In this document: one piece after another, positions 1 through 8,813 of the stretch | How positions within the stretch are numbered: the stretch's first letter is position 1 | Layout: each line of letters starts with the position of its first letter | NCBI GenBank assembly: GCA_014804565.1 | Contig: JAAUZN010000023.1 | Span: 56,727-87,633, forward strand | Direction of reading: 5' to 3' | Source of the DNA: Lachnospiraceae bacterium | GTDB taxonomy: Bacteria > Bacillota > Clostridia > Lachnospirales > Lachnospiraceae | DNA length: 30,907 bases | Translations under genes and position numbers: made by a program | The notes under the pieces: model-generated | The model's input: only the letters and a program-made list of their open reading frames with translations | What the model was told of the DNA's origin: nothing | Databases searched by the model: none

Positions 1-526
1 TCCGGCGAAACAGCTTGGTACACAGGCTGGGAGATATGCCGTAGTGAAAGAAGCTGCCGGAGAAAAGCATATTGGGATATATTTCTTTTTCCAGCTGCTG
101 TTTGTCGTAGAAGCCGGGGTTACAAAAATCCAGGCGTTTGATCTCTTTTTTAGGCGTGACGGCAGTGTAATTACAACAAATGACATCTGCGTCATATTTT
201 TGGGCGGCAGCGCACATGGTCTGGTACATGGAAGGAGCGATCCAGTCATCACTGTCCACGAAGGTGACGTATTCTCCATATGCCTGTCGAAAGCCCGCTT
301 GCCTGGCCGACATGTGACCGCCGTTTTCTTTGTGAAAACACCGGATGCGGCTGTCCTTTTTCGCATAGTCGTCGCAGATGGCGCCGGAGGCGTCGGTGGA
401 GCCGTCATCTATGAGCAGAACCTCGAAGTCCGCGAAGGTCTGGGCGAGAATGCTGTCCAGACAGCAGGCAAGGTAAGACTCTACATTATATACAGGTACG
501 ATGATGCTTAAAAAGGGTGTGGACAT
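1..526 (-). CDS. Family 2 glycosyltransferase (GT-A fold), N-terminal part, cut by window start
   Basis: Reading the minus strand from the ATG at 526 gives an open frame that runs off the window; about 175 residues are visible. It begins MSTPFLSIIVPVYNVE, the standard GT2 N-terminus, followed by LLIDDGSTD (Asp40, Asp41) for nucleotide binding and the metal-binding motif VDSDDW (Asp91, Asp93, Asp94). It should be a cytosolic enzyme moving a sugar from a nucleotide-sugar to a growing glycan; donor and acceptor cannot be told. The start is supported by AAGGAG at 538-543 on the minus strand, 11 nt before the ATG, and by a promoter further upstream. It is divergent from the GT4 gene at 606, so it heads a separate operon extending left. 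The plus-strand open frame over the same bases is a shadow. Confidence 0.9.
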   Translation of the reverse strand, partial: MSTPFLSIIVPVYNVESYLACCLDSILAQTFADFEVLLIDDGSTDASGAICDDYAKKDSRIRCFHKENGGHMSARQAGFRQAYGEYVTFVDSDDWIAPSMYQTMCAAAQKYDADVICCNYTAVTPKKEIKRLDFCNPGFYDKQQLEKEIYPNMLFSGSFFHYGISPSLCTKLFRR

Positions 527-559
527 AGTAGGCTATGCTCCTTTACTTTGTTGATAGTT

Positions 560-588
560 ATTGTAGCTTTTTTAATGATTCTTTGCAA
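560..588 (-). promoter_or_regulatory. Sigma-A-type promoter for the leftward GT2 gene
   Basis: On the minus strand, TTGCAA (588-583) is followed by a 17-nt spacer and TACAAT (565-560). Both boxes are close to the vegetative consensus and the spacing is ideal. The predicted transcript would start near 553 and give a short leader with AAGGAG ahead of the ATG at 526. Confidence 0.6.
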
Positions 589-605
589 GAAAGAGATGCC
601 GGATA

Positions 606-1700
606 ATGGAAAAGATCGTATTTGTGATACCGGATATGCCGGGCGGCGGCACGGAGCGTGTGGTGGCGCTTTTGGCAAATGAATACAGAGGCAGGGGGAT
701 TCCTGTGGCGATCCTTCTTTTTGCAGGGCAGGAGACGGCCTATCCGTTGGATCCCGGGATTGAAGTGGTGAGTGTGGGAAGTCCCGCAGGAGGAAGCTGC
801 CTTGCACGGCTTGGGAGGATCCATCGGATGCGGCAGTTTTACCGTTCCAATAAAAACTGTCAGATATGGTCTTTCAGCGTGATGGGGGCAGTGTTTTCCA
901 CCGTGGCGGCTCTGGGACAGAGGCACTTTTTTCTCGTCTCCGAGCGCAATGACCCTAACCGCTACGACCACAGGCGGATTCGGAATTTGTCTTACAGGCG
1001 GGCGGATGTGGTGGTCTGTCAGACGAAGGACGCTGTGCAGAGTTTTCCCCATGGGATTTGTAAAAAGAGCGTGGTGATCTCCAATCCACTGGAACTGGAC
1101 ATATCGCCCTATGCAGGAGAGCGGGAGAAGCGCATTGTGGCGGTGGGACGGTTGAATGCCCAGAAAAATCACCGGCTGTTGTTAGAAGCTTTTGCTTCTT
1201 TCAGAGAGACGCATAGGGAATATGTGCTGGAACTCTACGGCAAAGGAGAACTGGAGAAAGAACTTAGGGCACTGGCAGTTCGATTGAAAATTGACGGTCA
1301 TGTCATATTCAAAGGCTTTTCTGACCATGTTCTTTCTGACATAAGAACAGCGGCGATGTATATTCTTTCTTCGGACTACGAGGGAATCTCCAATTCGATG
1401 CTGGAGGCTATGGCATTAGGGGTACCGGTGATTGCCACAGACTGTCCGATTGGCGGTTCACGCACATATATCAAGGACGGCGTGAACGGTTTCCTTGTGC
1501 CCGTGGGTGATTCGGATGCGCTGTCACATGCCATGGGGCGGCTGGCGGAGGAGCCGGGACTGTCTGAACGGTTCAGCCGGGAGGCGGTGAAGCTGAAAGA
1601 GGAGCTGGCGGTTTCCCGAATAGCGGACAGCTTTCTCGCTTTGACAGGAGAGGGCGCAGAAAGGCTTCGGGGCAGAAAGCAGGGAGAAAACGATGAGTAA
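606..1700 (+). CDS. Family 4 glycosyltransferase (GT-B fold)
   Basis: This 364-residue protein has the size and two-domain look of GT4 retaining glycosyltransferases. The N-terminus MEKIVFVIPDMPGGGTERV carries the glycine-rich acceptor-domain loop. The C-terminal nucleotide-sugar domain opens with the usual RIVAVGRLNAQKNH strand and loop and holds the E-x7-E motif in YEGISNSMLE (Glu259 and Glu267), then GVPVIATDCPIGG. No membrane helix is evident, so it acts in the cytosol or at the inner membrane face on a lipid-linked acceptor. The next GT4 gene starts inside its last codons (8-nt overlap), so the two are translationally coupled. The sequence does not reveal which sugar it transfers. I see no convincing plus-strand promoter in the 79-nt spacer upstream. 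Confidence 0.92.
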   Translation: MEKIVFVIPDMPGGGTERVVALLANEYRGRGIPVAILLFAGQETAYPLDPGIEVVSVGSPAGGSCLARLGRIHRMRQFYRSNKNCQIWSFSVMGAVFSTVAALGQRHFFLVSERNDPNRYDHRRIRNLSYRRADVVVCQTKDAVQSFPHGICKKSVVISNPLELDISPYAGEREKRIVAVGRLNAQKNHRLLLEAFASFRETHREYVLELYGKGELEKELRALAVRLKIDGHVIFKGFSDHVLSDIRTAAMYILSSDYEGISNSMLEAMALGVPVIATDCPIGGSRTYIKDGVNGFLVPVGDSDALSHAMGRLAEEPGLSERFSREAVKLKEELAVSRIADSFLALTGEGAERLRGRKQGENDE

Positions 1701-2790
1701 GGTGTTGGTGATCAATCCTATTTTATATACGTCGGAGACGAATGAGATCCCCAGGGTGGATTCCATAAAGGATACCATGATCTACACGCTGTGCCTTGGC
1801 TTTTTGCGGGCGGGCCATGAGGTGACGCTGATCGCTGCCGAGGACTACAGGCCCACTCATAAGGAGAGTTATGACTTTCCGGTGCTCTGGTTTCGGACTG
1901 TTTTTCATAAGCTGTTTCTGCCCCGGTGCTTTCCCTATATGCCCGGGCTTCGCAGATATCTAAAAAGTCATCATGAATATGACATCATTGTCACAAGTGA
2001 GGTCTTTGCGACCTGGTCCTATACAGCGGCAAGACTTGTTCCGGAAAAGACGATTATCTGGCACGAACTGGCGGCGCACAACAATATGCTGCATAAAATT
2101 CCGTCAAGGCTATGGTATCATCTGGTGGCGCGCTGTCTGATGCGCCGGGCACAGGTGGTGCCCCGGTCCGAGGAGGCGGGCGCTTTTATCGGACAGTTTC
2201 TGCCCGGGGCGGAAAAGGAGCCTATCGATCACGGGGTGGATCTTGACAGGTTCCTGCCGGGCGGAGAGCGGGAGGACTGCTTTGTGGTGGTGTCTCAGCT
2301 CATTCCCCGCAAACAGATCAGTCATACGATAGAGGCTTTTGCCGGTTTTGTAGAGACGGGACATGCCTCTTATCGGCTGAAGGTGATCGGGAATGGGGAG
2401 GAGGAAGAGGCGCTCAAAGACCTGACCCGCGATCTCGGATTGGAAGAGAAGGTGGCATTTCTGGGAAAGCTCTCCCATGAGACGCTGCTTCCCATCGTGG
2501 CTTCCTCCAAAGCGCTTCTGGTCTCCACCAGAAAGGATAACAATATGGTCTCCATTGTGGAGAGCATTGCCCTGGGTACGCCGGTGGTGACCACTTCTGT
2601 TCCCTACAACGCATCCTATATCAGGCGGGAGGAGTTGGGAATTGTGGAGGACGACTGGACATCTGCCGCCCTTGTCAGAATTGCTGCGGAAAATGAGAGA
2701 TATGTGGCGAACTGTCTTGCCTATAGACAGAAGCTTTCCAATGTGGCCTGCGCGGAGAGATTTCTGGAGCTTGCCGCCCTTGCTTTTTAG
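1693..2790 (+). CDS. Family 4-like glycosyltransferase (GT-B fold), second copy
   Basis: A 365-residue protein with GT4 architecture: an N-terminal Rossmann half (MSKVLVINPILYT, with a later FLRAGHEVTLIAAEDY) and a C-terminal half with VVSQLIPRKQISHTIEAF and LGKLSHETLLPIVASS. The usual E-x7-E pair is altered: the first acidic residue is Asp282 in TRKDNNMVSIVE and the second is Glu290. That is a D-x7-E variant seen in some GT4 subfamilies. It overlaps the upstream GT4 gene by 8 nt, with GGGAG just before its ATG inside that gene's end. It is clearly a different subfamily from its neighbour, so the two probably add different sugars in sequence. Specificity is unknown. Confidence 0.9.
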   Translation: MSKVLVINPILYTSETNEIPRVDSIKDTMIYTLCLGFLRAGHEVTLIAAEDYRPTHKESYDFPVLWFRTVFHKLFLPRCFPYMPGLRRYLKSHHEYDIIVTSEVFATWSYTAARLVPEKTIIWHELAAHNNMLHKIPSRLWYHLVARCLMRRAQVVPRSEEAGAFIGQFLPGAEKEPIDHGVDLDRFLPGGEREDCFVVVSQLIPRKQISHTIEAFAGFVETGHASYRLKVIGNGEEEEALKDLTRDLGLEEKVAFLGKLSHETLLPIVASSKALLVSTRKDNNMVSIVESIALGTPVVTTSVPYNASYIRREELGIVEDDWTSAALVRIAAENERYVANCLAYRQKLSNVACAERFLELAALAF

Positions 2791-2815
2791 GGGGTATCCA
2801 TGTAAAATGTAGAAT

Positions 2816-3757
2816 ATGGAAATATTGAAAGTCGTGTTTTGTTTTGACGAAAATTTAGTGGCCCAGGTGCAGGTGGCAGCGGCCTCTCTGATAGATGCCT
2901 GTGCGTCGGACGATGTGCACTGTGAGATTCACTGTGTCTGTACCGAGGCGGCGGGGATCGTGGCAGAACCTCTTGGTCGTGTGATCAGCAGCCGGGATCC
3001 CGGATCTGCCCTTGTCATGCACTGCGTGGAGAATCCTTATGCGAAGGCCTATCAGGTGCGGGATATCTCTGCGGGGACGTATCTGCGGCTGGCACTGCCC
3101 GGATTTTTGCCGCAGGTGGATCGGATTCTTTACATGGATGCGGATGTGCTGGTGCGGGAGAGCCTTTTACCCTTATGGCAGACGCCCCTGAATGGAAACG
3201 TGATGGCGGCGGTGAAGGGGGCCGTGAATCTCTCGGAGAAATGGGAGTGGAACAGCGGCAGATCCTACTGGCAGCTGCTTTCTAAGATGAAAGGCGGCTA
3301 TATCAACGCGGGCGTTACGCTGCTGGATCTTTCTGAAGTGAGAAAGCGGGATCTGGCGGCTCGTTGGAATGAGCTGGCAGGAGAGAAATTCTATTATCAG
3401 GATCAGGATATCCTGAATATCACCTGTCAGGGAGCTGTCACTTATCTTCCGCCTAAATATAACCGGCTGGCCTATCTGGAGGAGAAAGATTACGGGCAGT
3501 TCGTTACAGAGGGTGTTTACACGCAGGAGGAATGTAAGGAGGCGCTGCAGTCTCCGGCTATCCTGCACTATGCGGGAGACAAGCCCTGGAAACGGTATGA
3601 TACGAATCTGGGGGCGGCCTGGTGGGACTATGTAAAAGCCCAGCCCGATCTTGTGGGGCTTTTCGATGAGGAAAAGGCCAGAAAGTATCACGGGCCGACA
3701 TTGTTTGAGAGAGGTTTGCGCAAGGTACGGAGAGTACTGAGTAGGGAGAAATTGTGA
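2816..3757 (+). CDS. Family 8 glycosyltransferase
   Basis: The 313-residue sequence matches GT8 (LPS glucosyl/galactosyltransferase and glycogenin-like) enzymes. Features: N-terminal VVFCFDENLVAQVQVAAAS, the metal-binding DxD in ILYMDADVLV (Asp108, Asp110), GGYINAGVTLLDL, a YYQDQDILN block, and the C-terminal HYAGDKPWKRYD motif that completes the metal site. It would be a cytosolic retaining transferase using UDP-glucose or UDP-galactose. The start is constrained by an in-frame TAG at 2810-2812. The purine-rich AGGGGG lies unusually far upstream (around 2789-2795), so initiation may be weak or coupled to the GT4 gene ending at 2790. It probably shares a transcript with the two GT4 genes. Confidence 0.9.
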   Translation: MEILKVVFCFDENLVAQVQVAAASLIDACASDDVHCEIHCVCTEAAGIVAEPLGRVISSRDPGSALVMHCVENPYAKAYQVRDISAGTYLRLALPGFLPQVDRILYMDADVLVRESLLPLWQTPLNGNVMAAVKGAVNLSEKWEWNSGRSYWQLLSKMKGGYINAGVTLLDLSEVRKRDLAARWNELAGEKFYYQDQDILNITCQGAVTYLPPKYNRLAYLEEKDYGQFVTEGVYTQEECKEALQSPAILHYAGDKPWKRYDTNLGAAWWDYVKAQPDLVGLFDEEKARKYHGPTLFERGLRKVRRVLSREKL

Positions 3758-3781
3758 TTATTTGGAAAATCTGTGTATGAT
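3752..3781 (+). promoter_or_regulatory. Possible promoter ahead of ugd
   Basis: TTGTGA (3752-3757, overlapping the GT8 stop codon) and TATGAT (3776-3781) are separated by 18 nt. The -10 box is good and the -35 box moderate. It would let ugd and the following genes be expressed independently of the glycosyltransferase genes upstream. It is a weak match on its own. Confidence 0.3.
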
Positions 3782-3804
3782 AGAGATAAAGGAGATAAAT
3801 CAGC

Positions 3805-5115
3805 ATGAAAATAGCAGTAGCGGGGACTGGATATGTAGGACTGGTGGCGGGTGTCTGTTTCGCGGAGAAGGGACATGATGTGACCTGCGTGGATGTGGAT
3901 GAATCCAAGGTAAAGAGGATGGAGGCAGGCGAGAGCCCCATCTACGAGGAGGGGCTGGAGGAGCTGATGCGGAAGAATAATGCCGCGGGCAGACTCCATT
4001 ATACGACGGATTACGCTGCGGCATATCGGGATAAGGACGCGATCTTTATCGGTGTGGGTACGCCGGAACAGCCGGACGGCTCTGCAAACTTAAGCTACAT
4101 TGCCACGGTTTCCAGGCAGATCGCGGAGTCCGTGGAGCGGGATTGTCTGGTGGTCGTAAAATCCACAGTGCCGGTGGGAACCAACGATAAGGTGGAGCAG
4201 TTTATCCATGATTTCCTGATCCGGGATGTGAAGGTGGAGGTAGCATCCAACCCGGAGTTTCTGGCACAGGGATCGGCGGTGCGTGACACGCTGCATGCCG
4301 CCCGCATCATTATCGGTACGGAGAGCCGGGAGGCGGAGGCGCTTCTCAAAAAGATATACGAGCCTTTTGGATTGCCCATCGTCTCTGTGAACAGGCGGTC
4401 GGCGGAGATGATCAAATACGCCAGCAACGATTTTCTGGCGTTAAAGATCTCCTATATGAATGATATCGCTAATCTCTGTGAGCTGGTGGGAGCGGATATC
4501 GACGCGGTGGCGGAGGGCATGAGCTACGACGCAAGGATCGGCGCCAATTTCCTGAAGGCCGGGATCGGCTATGGCGGAAGCTGCTTCCCCAAGGACACCA
4601 AGGCTCTCAAATATCTGGCGGGGCAGTATGGCTATCAGTTAAAGACGGTGGAGGCGGCAGTGGATGTGAACGCATCCCAGAAGACCAGACTCTTTCAGAA
4701 AGCCTGCAAGCGCATGATCACCTTCGGTGGCTTGAAGGTGGCGGTGCTGGGACTGGCATTTAAGCCCGGAACCGACGATCTGCGGGAGGCGCCTTCTCTG
4801 GACAATGTGGAACTGCTTCTGGAAAACGGAGCGCAGATCATCGCCTATGATCCGGTGGCGGCTCAGAATTTTCAGAAGGTTTATCCTGCGGGAGCAAACA
4901 AAAAAGGCAGTATCACCTATGTGGAAACGCCGGAAGAAGCGCTGCAGGATGCAAATATCTGCTTTGTCTTTACGGAGTGGGAGCAGATCCGGGAACTGTC
5001 TCCGGAGACTTTTAAAGAGCGGATGCGGATTCCTCTTGTATACGATGGGCGGAATGTCTACGATGTGCAGCGGATGAAAGAGGCGGGCATCGAGTATTAC
5101 AGCATCGGACGATAA
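3805..5115 (+). CDS. ugd: UDP-glucose 6-dehydrogenase
   Basis: This 436-residue protein is a full-length Ugd/TuaD-type enzyme. It oxidises UDP-glucose to UDP-glucuronate with two NAD+ in the cytosol. The N-terminal Rossmann motif is MKIAVAGTGYVGLVAG. The substrate and catalytic residues are in place: SNPEFLAQG (Glu151), EMIKYASND (Lys204), and the catalytic Cys260 in GYGGSCFPKDTKA. The C-terminal NAD/UDP domain has VLGLAFKPGTDDLREAPS. The start has a good AAAGGAG at about 3790 with normal spacing. The next gene, 20 nt downstream, is a UDP-glucuronate epimerase, so the pair forms a UDP-hexuronate supply module. Confidence 0.97.
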   Translation: MKIAVAGTGYVGLVAGVCFAEKGHDVTCVDVDESKVKRMEAGESPIYEEGLEELMRKNNAAGRLHYTTDYAAAYRDKDAIFIGVGTPEQPDGSANLSYIATVSRQIAESVERDCLVVVKSTVPVGTNDKVEQFIHDFLIRDVKVEVASNPEFLAQGSAVRDTLHAARIIIGTESREAEALLKKIYEPFGLPIVSVNRRSAEMIKYASNDFLALKISYMNDIANLCELVGADIDAVAEGMSYDARIGANFLKAGIGYGGSCFPKDTKALKYLAGQYGYQLKTVEAAVDVNASQKTRLFQKACKRMITFGGLKVAVLGLAFKPGTDDLREAPSLDNVELLLENGAQIIAYDPVAAQNFQKVYPAGANKKGSITYVETPEEALQDANICFVFTEWEQIRELSPETFKERMRIPLVYDGRNVYDVQRMKEAGIEYYSIGR

Positions 5116-5135
5116 AAGGTGGAAAGGAATGGATT

Positions 5136-6134
5136 ATGAGAGAGTTTGATCCCTCTAAGATATATCTGATCACCGGGGGTGCGGGCTTTATCGGTTTTCA
5201 CTTGTCGAAAAAGCTTTTGGAGCAGGGCGCGCAGGTGGTCGGCTTTGACAATATGAACGATTACTATGATGTGAAGCTGAAAGAGGACCGTCTGGCGATT
5301 CTGGAATCCTTCGATAAATATAGTTTTGTGAAAGGGGATCTTGCAGACAACGCGGATGTGTTCCGCATTTTTCAGGAGTATAGACCCCAGATCGTGGTGA
5401 ATTTGGGCGCGCAGGCGGGTGTCCGCTACAGTATCGACAATCCTGCGGCCTATATGGAGTCTAATATGATGGGCTTTTTCCGTATTTTGGAGGGGTGTCG
5501 TTATTTCCCGGTAGAGCACCTGGTGTATGCCTCCTCCAGCTCTGTCTATGGAGGCAATGAGAAAGTGCCTTTTTCCACGGAGGACAAGGTGGATGAGCCG
5601 GTGAGTCTCTATGCCGCCACGAAGAAATCCAATGAGCTGATGGCCCATGCTTACAGCAAACTTTATCATATTCCGGTGACGGGGCTGCGGTTTTTTACCG
5701 TTTACGGTCCTTTTGGCAGACCGGATATGGCTTATTATAAATTTGCCCGGAAGATTCTTGCGGGAGAGCCGATCCAGATCTACAATCAGGGCGATATGTA
5801 TCGGGATTTTACCTATATCGACGATATCGTACAGGGTATTGAGAATATTCTGTGCAATCCGCCTGCCGAGAATCAGAAGGGGTCGTTCTATAAACTCTAT
5901 AATATCGGCAATAATAAGCCGGTAAAGCTGATGGATTATATAGAGACGCTGGAGAAATGTCTGGGCAGGGAGGCGAAGAAGGAGTATCTGCCCATGCAGC
6001 CGGGCGATGTCTATCAGACCTACGCGGACGTCAGCGATCTGATGCGGGATTATGACTTTAAGCCCTCCACCTCCATTCAGGAGGGGCTAGAGAAGTTTGT
6101 GGAATGGTACAGGAGTTACTATAACGTAAAATAG
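5136..6134 (+). CDS. UDP-glucuronate 4-epimerase (NAD-dependent epimerase/dehydratase family)
   Basis: A 332-residue extended SDR protein. The NAD-binding motif is LITGGAGFIG (residues 11-20). The catalytic set is the serine run in YASSSSVYGG plus Tyr159 and Lys163 in SLYAATKKS. The block VNLGAQAGVRYSIDNPAAY is a hallmark of UDP-glucuronate 4-epimerases (CapI/LpsL type) rather than GalE or RmlB. It would interconvert UDP-glucuronate and UDP-galacturonate. Placement directly after ugd supports that substrate. AAGGA at 5124-5128 fits the ATG at 5136; an out-of-frame ATG at 5129 is not the start. A closely related decarboxylating enzyme is less likely, because such proteins have different C-termini. 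Confidence 0.92.
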   Translation: MREFDPSKIYLITGGAGFIGFHLSKKLLEQGAQVVGFDNMNDYYDVKLKEDRLAILESFDKYSFVKGDLADNADVFRIFQEYRPQIVVNLGAQAGVRYSIDNPAAYMESNMMGFFRILEGCRYFPVEHLVYASSSSVYGGNEKVPFSTEDKVDEPVSLYAATKKSNELMAHAYSKLYHIPVTGLRFFTVYGPFGRPDMAYYKFARKILAGEPIQIYNQGDMYRDFTYIDDIVQGIENILCNPPAENQKGSFYKLYNIGNNKPVKLMDYIETLEKCLGREAKKEYLPMQPGDVYQTYADVSDLMRDYDFKPSTSIQEGLEKFVEWYRSYYNVK

Positions 6135-6156
6135 ATGCTCAGAAATGAGGAAAAAG

Positions 6157-7143
6157 ATGACTGACACAAAGAGAGAAATTCCAATTTTATATCTGGTAGT
6201 GCCCTGCTATAACGAGGAAGAGGTGGTGGAGAAATCCGCCGCAGTCATGGGCGAGAAGGAAGCTCGTCTGGAGCGGGAGGGCAAGATCGCACCCGGCTCC
6301 AAGGTCATGTTTGTGAACGATGGAAGTAAGGATGATACTCTGCGTCTTCTGCACGAGATCGCGGCGAAGGACAAGCGTTTTGCGGTGGTGAATCTGGCGG
6401 GCAATTACGGGCACCAGAGCGCGATCCTTGCTGGCATGATGACGGCGAGAGCGCATGCGGATGTGGTGGTCACGATCGACGCGGACCTGCAGCAGGACAT
6501 CGAGGCGCTGGATCTCTTTCTGGAGAGCTATATGGCGGGCTGTGAGGTGGTTTACGGCGTGCGCAACGACAGACGTTCCGACGGGATGTTTAAGAAGGCC
6601 ACGGCTACGGCATACTACAATTTGATGCATCTGCTGGGGAGCCGGGTGATGACGAATCACGCAGACTACCGGCTCATGTCGAAGAAGGCGCTGGATGCGC
6701 TGTCGGAGTATCAGGAGACGAATCTGTTTTTGAGGGGGCTGATCCCCACGATGGGCTTTTCCTCCGATGTGGTCTATTTCGATGTGAAGGCAAGAGAGGC
6801 GGGACAGTCGAAATACACCCTGAGTAAGATGCTGACGCTGGCTCTGGACGGCATCACCTCCATGAGTGTACGGCCGCTGCGGCTGATCGGCGGTTTGGGA
6901 TTTTTCGTGTTCTTTTTCAGCATGATCATGTGTGTGATCAGTCTGGTGGACTGGGTCAGGGGAAACAATGTACCGGGCTACACCACGACAATGATCGTGT
7001 CCCTTCTGATCGGCGGGATCACGCTGCTCTCTTTGGGAATTATCGGAGAATATATCGGCAAAATTTATTTGGAGACCAAGCACAGACCCAGATATATCAT
7101 AGACACGCTGGTATGGCGTGGGGAGGATAAGGAGGAACAGTAG
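6157..7143 (+). CDS. GtrB/DPM1-like polyprenyl-phosphate glycosyltransferase
   Basis: A GT2 enzyme with two C-terminal membrane helices, about 328 residues. The catalytic domain shows LVVPCYNEEE, FVNDGSKDD, NYGHQSAILAG and the DxD in TIDADLQQD (Asp108, Asp110). The helices are in LIGGLGFFVFFFSMIM and MIVSLLIGGITLLSLGII. This family loads glucose or another sugar onto undecaprenyl phosphate at the cytosolic membrane face; GtrA then flips the product. A GtrA gene is present about 17 kb away at 23887. I prefer the ATG at 6157 over 6145 because GAGG (6147-6150) sits at ideal spacing only for the later one. The next gene starts 2 nt after its stop. Confidence 0.88.
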   Translation: MTDTKREIPILYLVVPCYNEEEVVEKSAAVMGEKEARLEREGKIAPGSKVMFVNDGSKDDTLRLLHEIAAKDKRFAVVNLAGNYGHQSAILAGMMTARAHADVVVTIDADLQQDIEALDLFLESYMAGCEVVYGVRNDRRSDGMFKKATATAYYNLMHLLGSRVMTNHADYRLMSKKALDALSEYQETNLFLRGLIPTMGFSSDVVYFDVKAREAGQSKYTLSKMLTLALDGITSMSVRPLRLIGGLGFFVFFFSMIMCVISLVDWVRGNNVPGYTTTMIVSLLIGGITLLSLGIIGEYIGKIYLETKHRPRYIIDTLVWRGEDKEEQ

Positions 7144-7145
7144 GG

Positions 7146-8813
7146 ATGCTGACGGTGCTTTTTTCCTGGATGATCATCGGCGGGGCGTCTCTTCTCTTTG
7201 GCAAGGCGATCACGGACAGTGTCTACAAAGACCGCCTGGAGGAGATGGGACGGCCCGATATTTATATCGTTACGGGCGTTATTTTTCTGAATGTATTTGC
7301 ACAGTTTTTCAGCCTGTTCTACAAGGTGGCGGGTATCGCCTGCACCATTCTGGGGCTGGTTGGAATCATCATCGCGGCGGTCTGGGCATACAGAGGGATC
7401 CGACACAAAAAGAGATGGACGCTTTTTCCCGGCTGTGAGAGGAAACGGCCGGAGCTGTGGCGGATCGCAGCGCTGTTGCTGGCTTTGGTATTTACCCTGC
7501 TCTGGACGACCCAGAGCCCTGACCAGTATGATACCGGGCTTTATCATGCCCAGGCCGTTCGCTGGGTCGAGGATTACGGCGTAGTGCCGGGGCTTGGCAA
7601 TCTGCATATGCGGCTTGCCTATAACAGCGCCTTTATGTCATTGCAGGCGTTATTCAGTCTGGGATGGCTTCTGGGGCAGTCCCTGCATACGTTGAACGGA
7701 TTTTTATGTCTGATGGCGCTCGGTTACGCTTTTTCCACGGTACGTCTGTGGGGGCGGGAGAGCTGCCGGGTTTCGGATCTTCTGAAATGCGTGATGGTAA
7801 TCTATGTGGTGCAGAAACGTTATGATATCTCTTCCTCCGGGACGGATATTCTGGCGATGCTTCTGATTCTCTATCTTTTTATCAAGTGGAGCGAATATCG
7901 GGAGAGAGGCCGGGAGGATGGCGTCTTATACGGTTATCTGTGTCTGGTGAGCGTGTATGCCGTCACGGTGAAGTTGTCTGCGGCTTCCGCCGTGGTGTTG
8001 GCTCTTTATCCTCTGTATCTGTTTCTCAAAAATAAAAATTTGCGGGCGGTCCTTGCCCATGTGGCGGCAGGTCTTTTGATCTTACTGCCCTTTCTGATCC
8101 GCAATGTGATCATTTCCGGCTATCTGGTCTATCCTTACGGCGGTCTGGATCTTTTTCAAGTTGATTGGAAGATGGACCAGGAGGTTCTTGCCAGAGATAG
8201 TCTGGACATCAAGATGTTTGCAAGGGGCATTCAGAATTCGGCGGAATATGATACCTCGATGATTGGCTGGATCCCCCGATGGTTTCTGAGCCAGAGTATG
8301 GGAAACCGTGTAGTGCTGGCGGTGGGTGCGCTCTGTATTCCCGTGGCGCTGTATCTGTTGTGGAAAAGCCTTCGGGAGAAGCGATATGCCCAGGGAGCGC
8401 TCCTTGGCGCCTCTCTTGTGAATCTTATTTTCTGGCTGGCTGCAGCGCCCCATATACGGTATGGCGGTCCCTATATTTATGTGTTGGCAGCGGTAACGCT
8501 GGGGACGGTGGAGTTTGCTTATAGAGACCGGATCCTGCCTGCGGCGGCGGTCATTGTCCTGCTGCCCTATCTTGCTTCCTACGGGGTAAAGGCGGTTGAG
8601 ACGCCGGAGATCATGGCGGAGTATTCGATCAGGCAGCCGGATTATCTTTCCTGGCAGTCAACCCAGTATCCGGTGGGAAATCAGCATATCTGGAAGCCGG
8701 ATGAGGGGGATCTGTCAGGCTATTTTGCTTTTCCCGCTACACCTCAGGGCAATCAGCTCAAGGTGCTGGAATTGCGGGGAGAGAGTTTTCGGGAGGGATT
8801 TCGACATGAGTAG
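7146..8813 (+). CDS. LIC_10190-like polytopic membrane protein, putative GT-C glycosyltransferase
   Basis: A 555-residue protein with many hydrophobic stretches, starting MLTVLFSWMIIGGASLLFG, about 12 helices by eye. The loop after the third helix contains SPDQYDTGLYHAQAVRW and then VVPGLGNLHMRLAYNSA. I recognise this combination from LIC_10190-type membrane proteins. The tail contains VGNQHIWKPDEGDLSGY, also typical of the family. The acidic residue in the first large outward loop resembles the catalytic Asp of GT-C enzymes that use polyprenyl-phosphate sugars. Lying directly behind the GtrB-like gene, it is a plausible user of the lipid-linked sugar that enzyme makes. Function is inferred from context; no biochemistry is known to me. 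Confidence 0.75.
   Translation: MLTVLFSWMIIGGASLLFGKAITDSVYKDRLEEMGRPDIYIVTGVIFLNVFAQFFSLFYKVAGIACTILGLVGIIIAAVWAYRGIRHKKRWTLFPGCERKRPELWRIAALLLALVFTLLWTTQSPDQYDTGLYHAQAVRWVEDYGVVPGLGNLHMRLAYNSAFMSLQALFSLGWLLGQSLHTLNGFLCLMALGYAFSTVRLWGRESCRVSDLLKCVMVIYVVQKRYDISSSGTDILAMLLILYLFIKWSEYRERGREDGVLYGYLCLVSVYAVTVKLSAASAVVLALYPLYLFLKNKNLRAVLAHVAAGLLILLPFLIRNVIISGYLVYPYGGLDLFQVDWKMDQEVLARDSLDIKMFARGIQNSAEYDTSMIGWIPRWFLSQSMGNRVVLAVGALCIPVALYLLWKSLREKRYAQGALLGASLVNLIFWLAAAPHIRYGGPYIYVLAAVTLGTVEFAYRDRILPAAAVIVLLPYLASYGVKAVETPEIMAEYSIRQPDYLSWQSTQYPVGNQHIWKPDEGDLSGYFAFPATPQGNQLKVLELRGESFREGFRHE

Noticed and set aside
44-511. 155-codon open frame on the plus strand
   Set aside because: The minus strand encodes an unmistakable GT2 domain over the same bases; the plus frame has no family features.
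541-605. Plus-strand promoter TTGATA (551-556) for the GT4 operon
   Set aside because: No acceptable -10 box lies at proper spacing; the best candidate hexamers are too close or poor matches.
6187-7083. 298-codon open frame on the minus strand
   Set aside because: It is a histidine-rich shadow of the GtrB-like gene without ribosome binding site or promoter.
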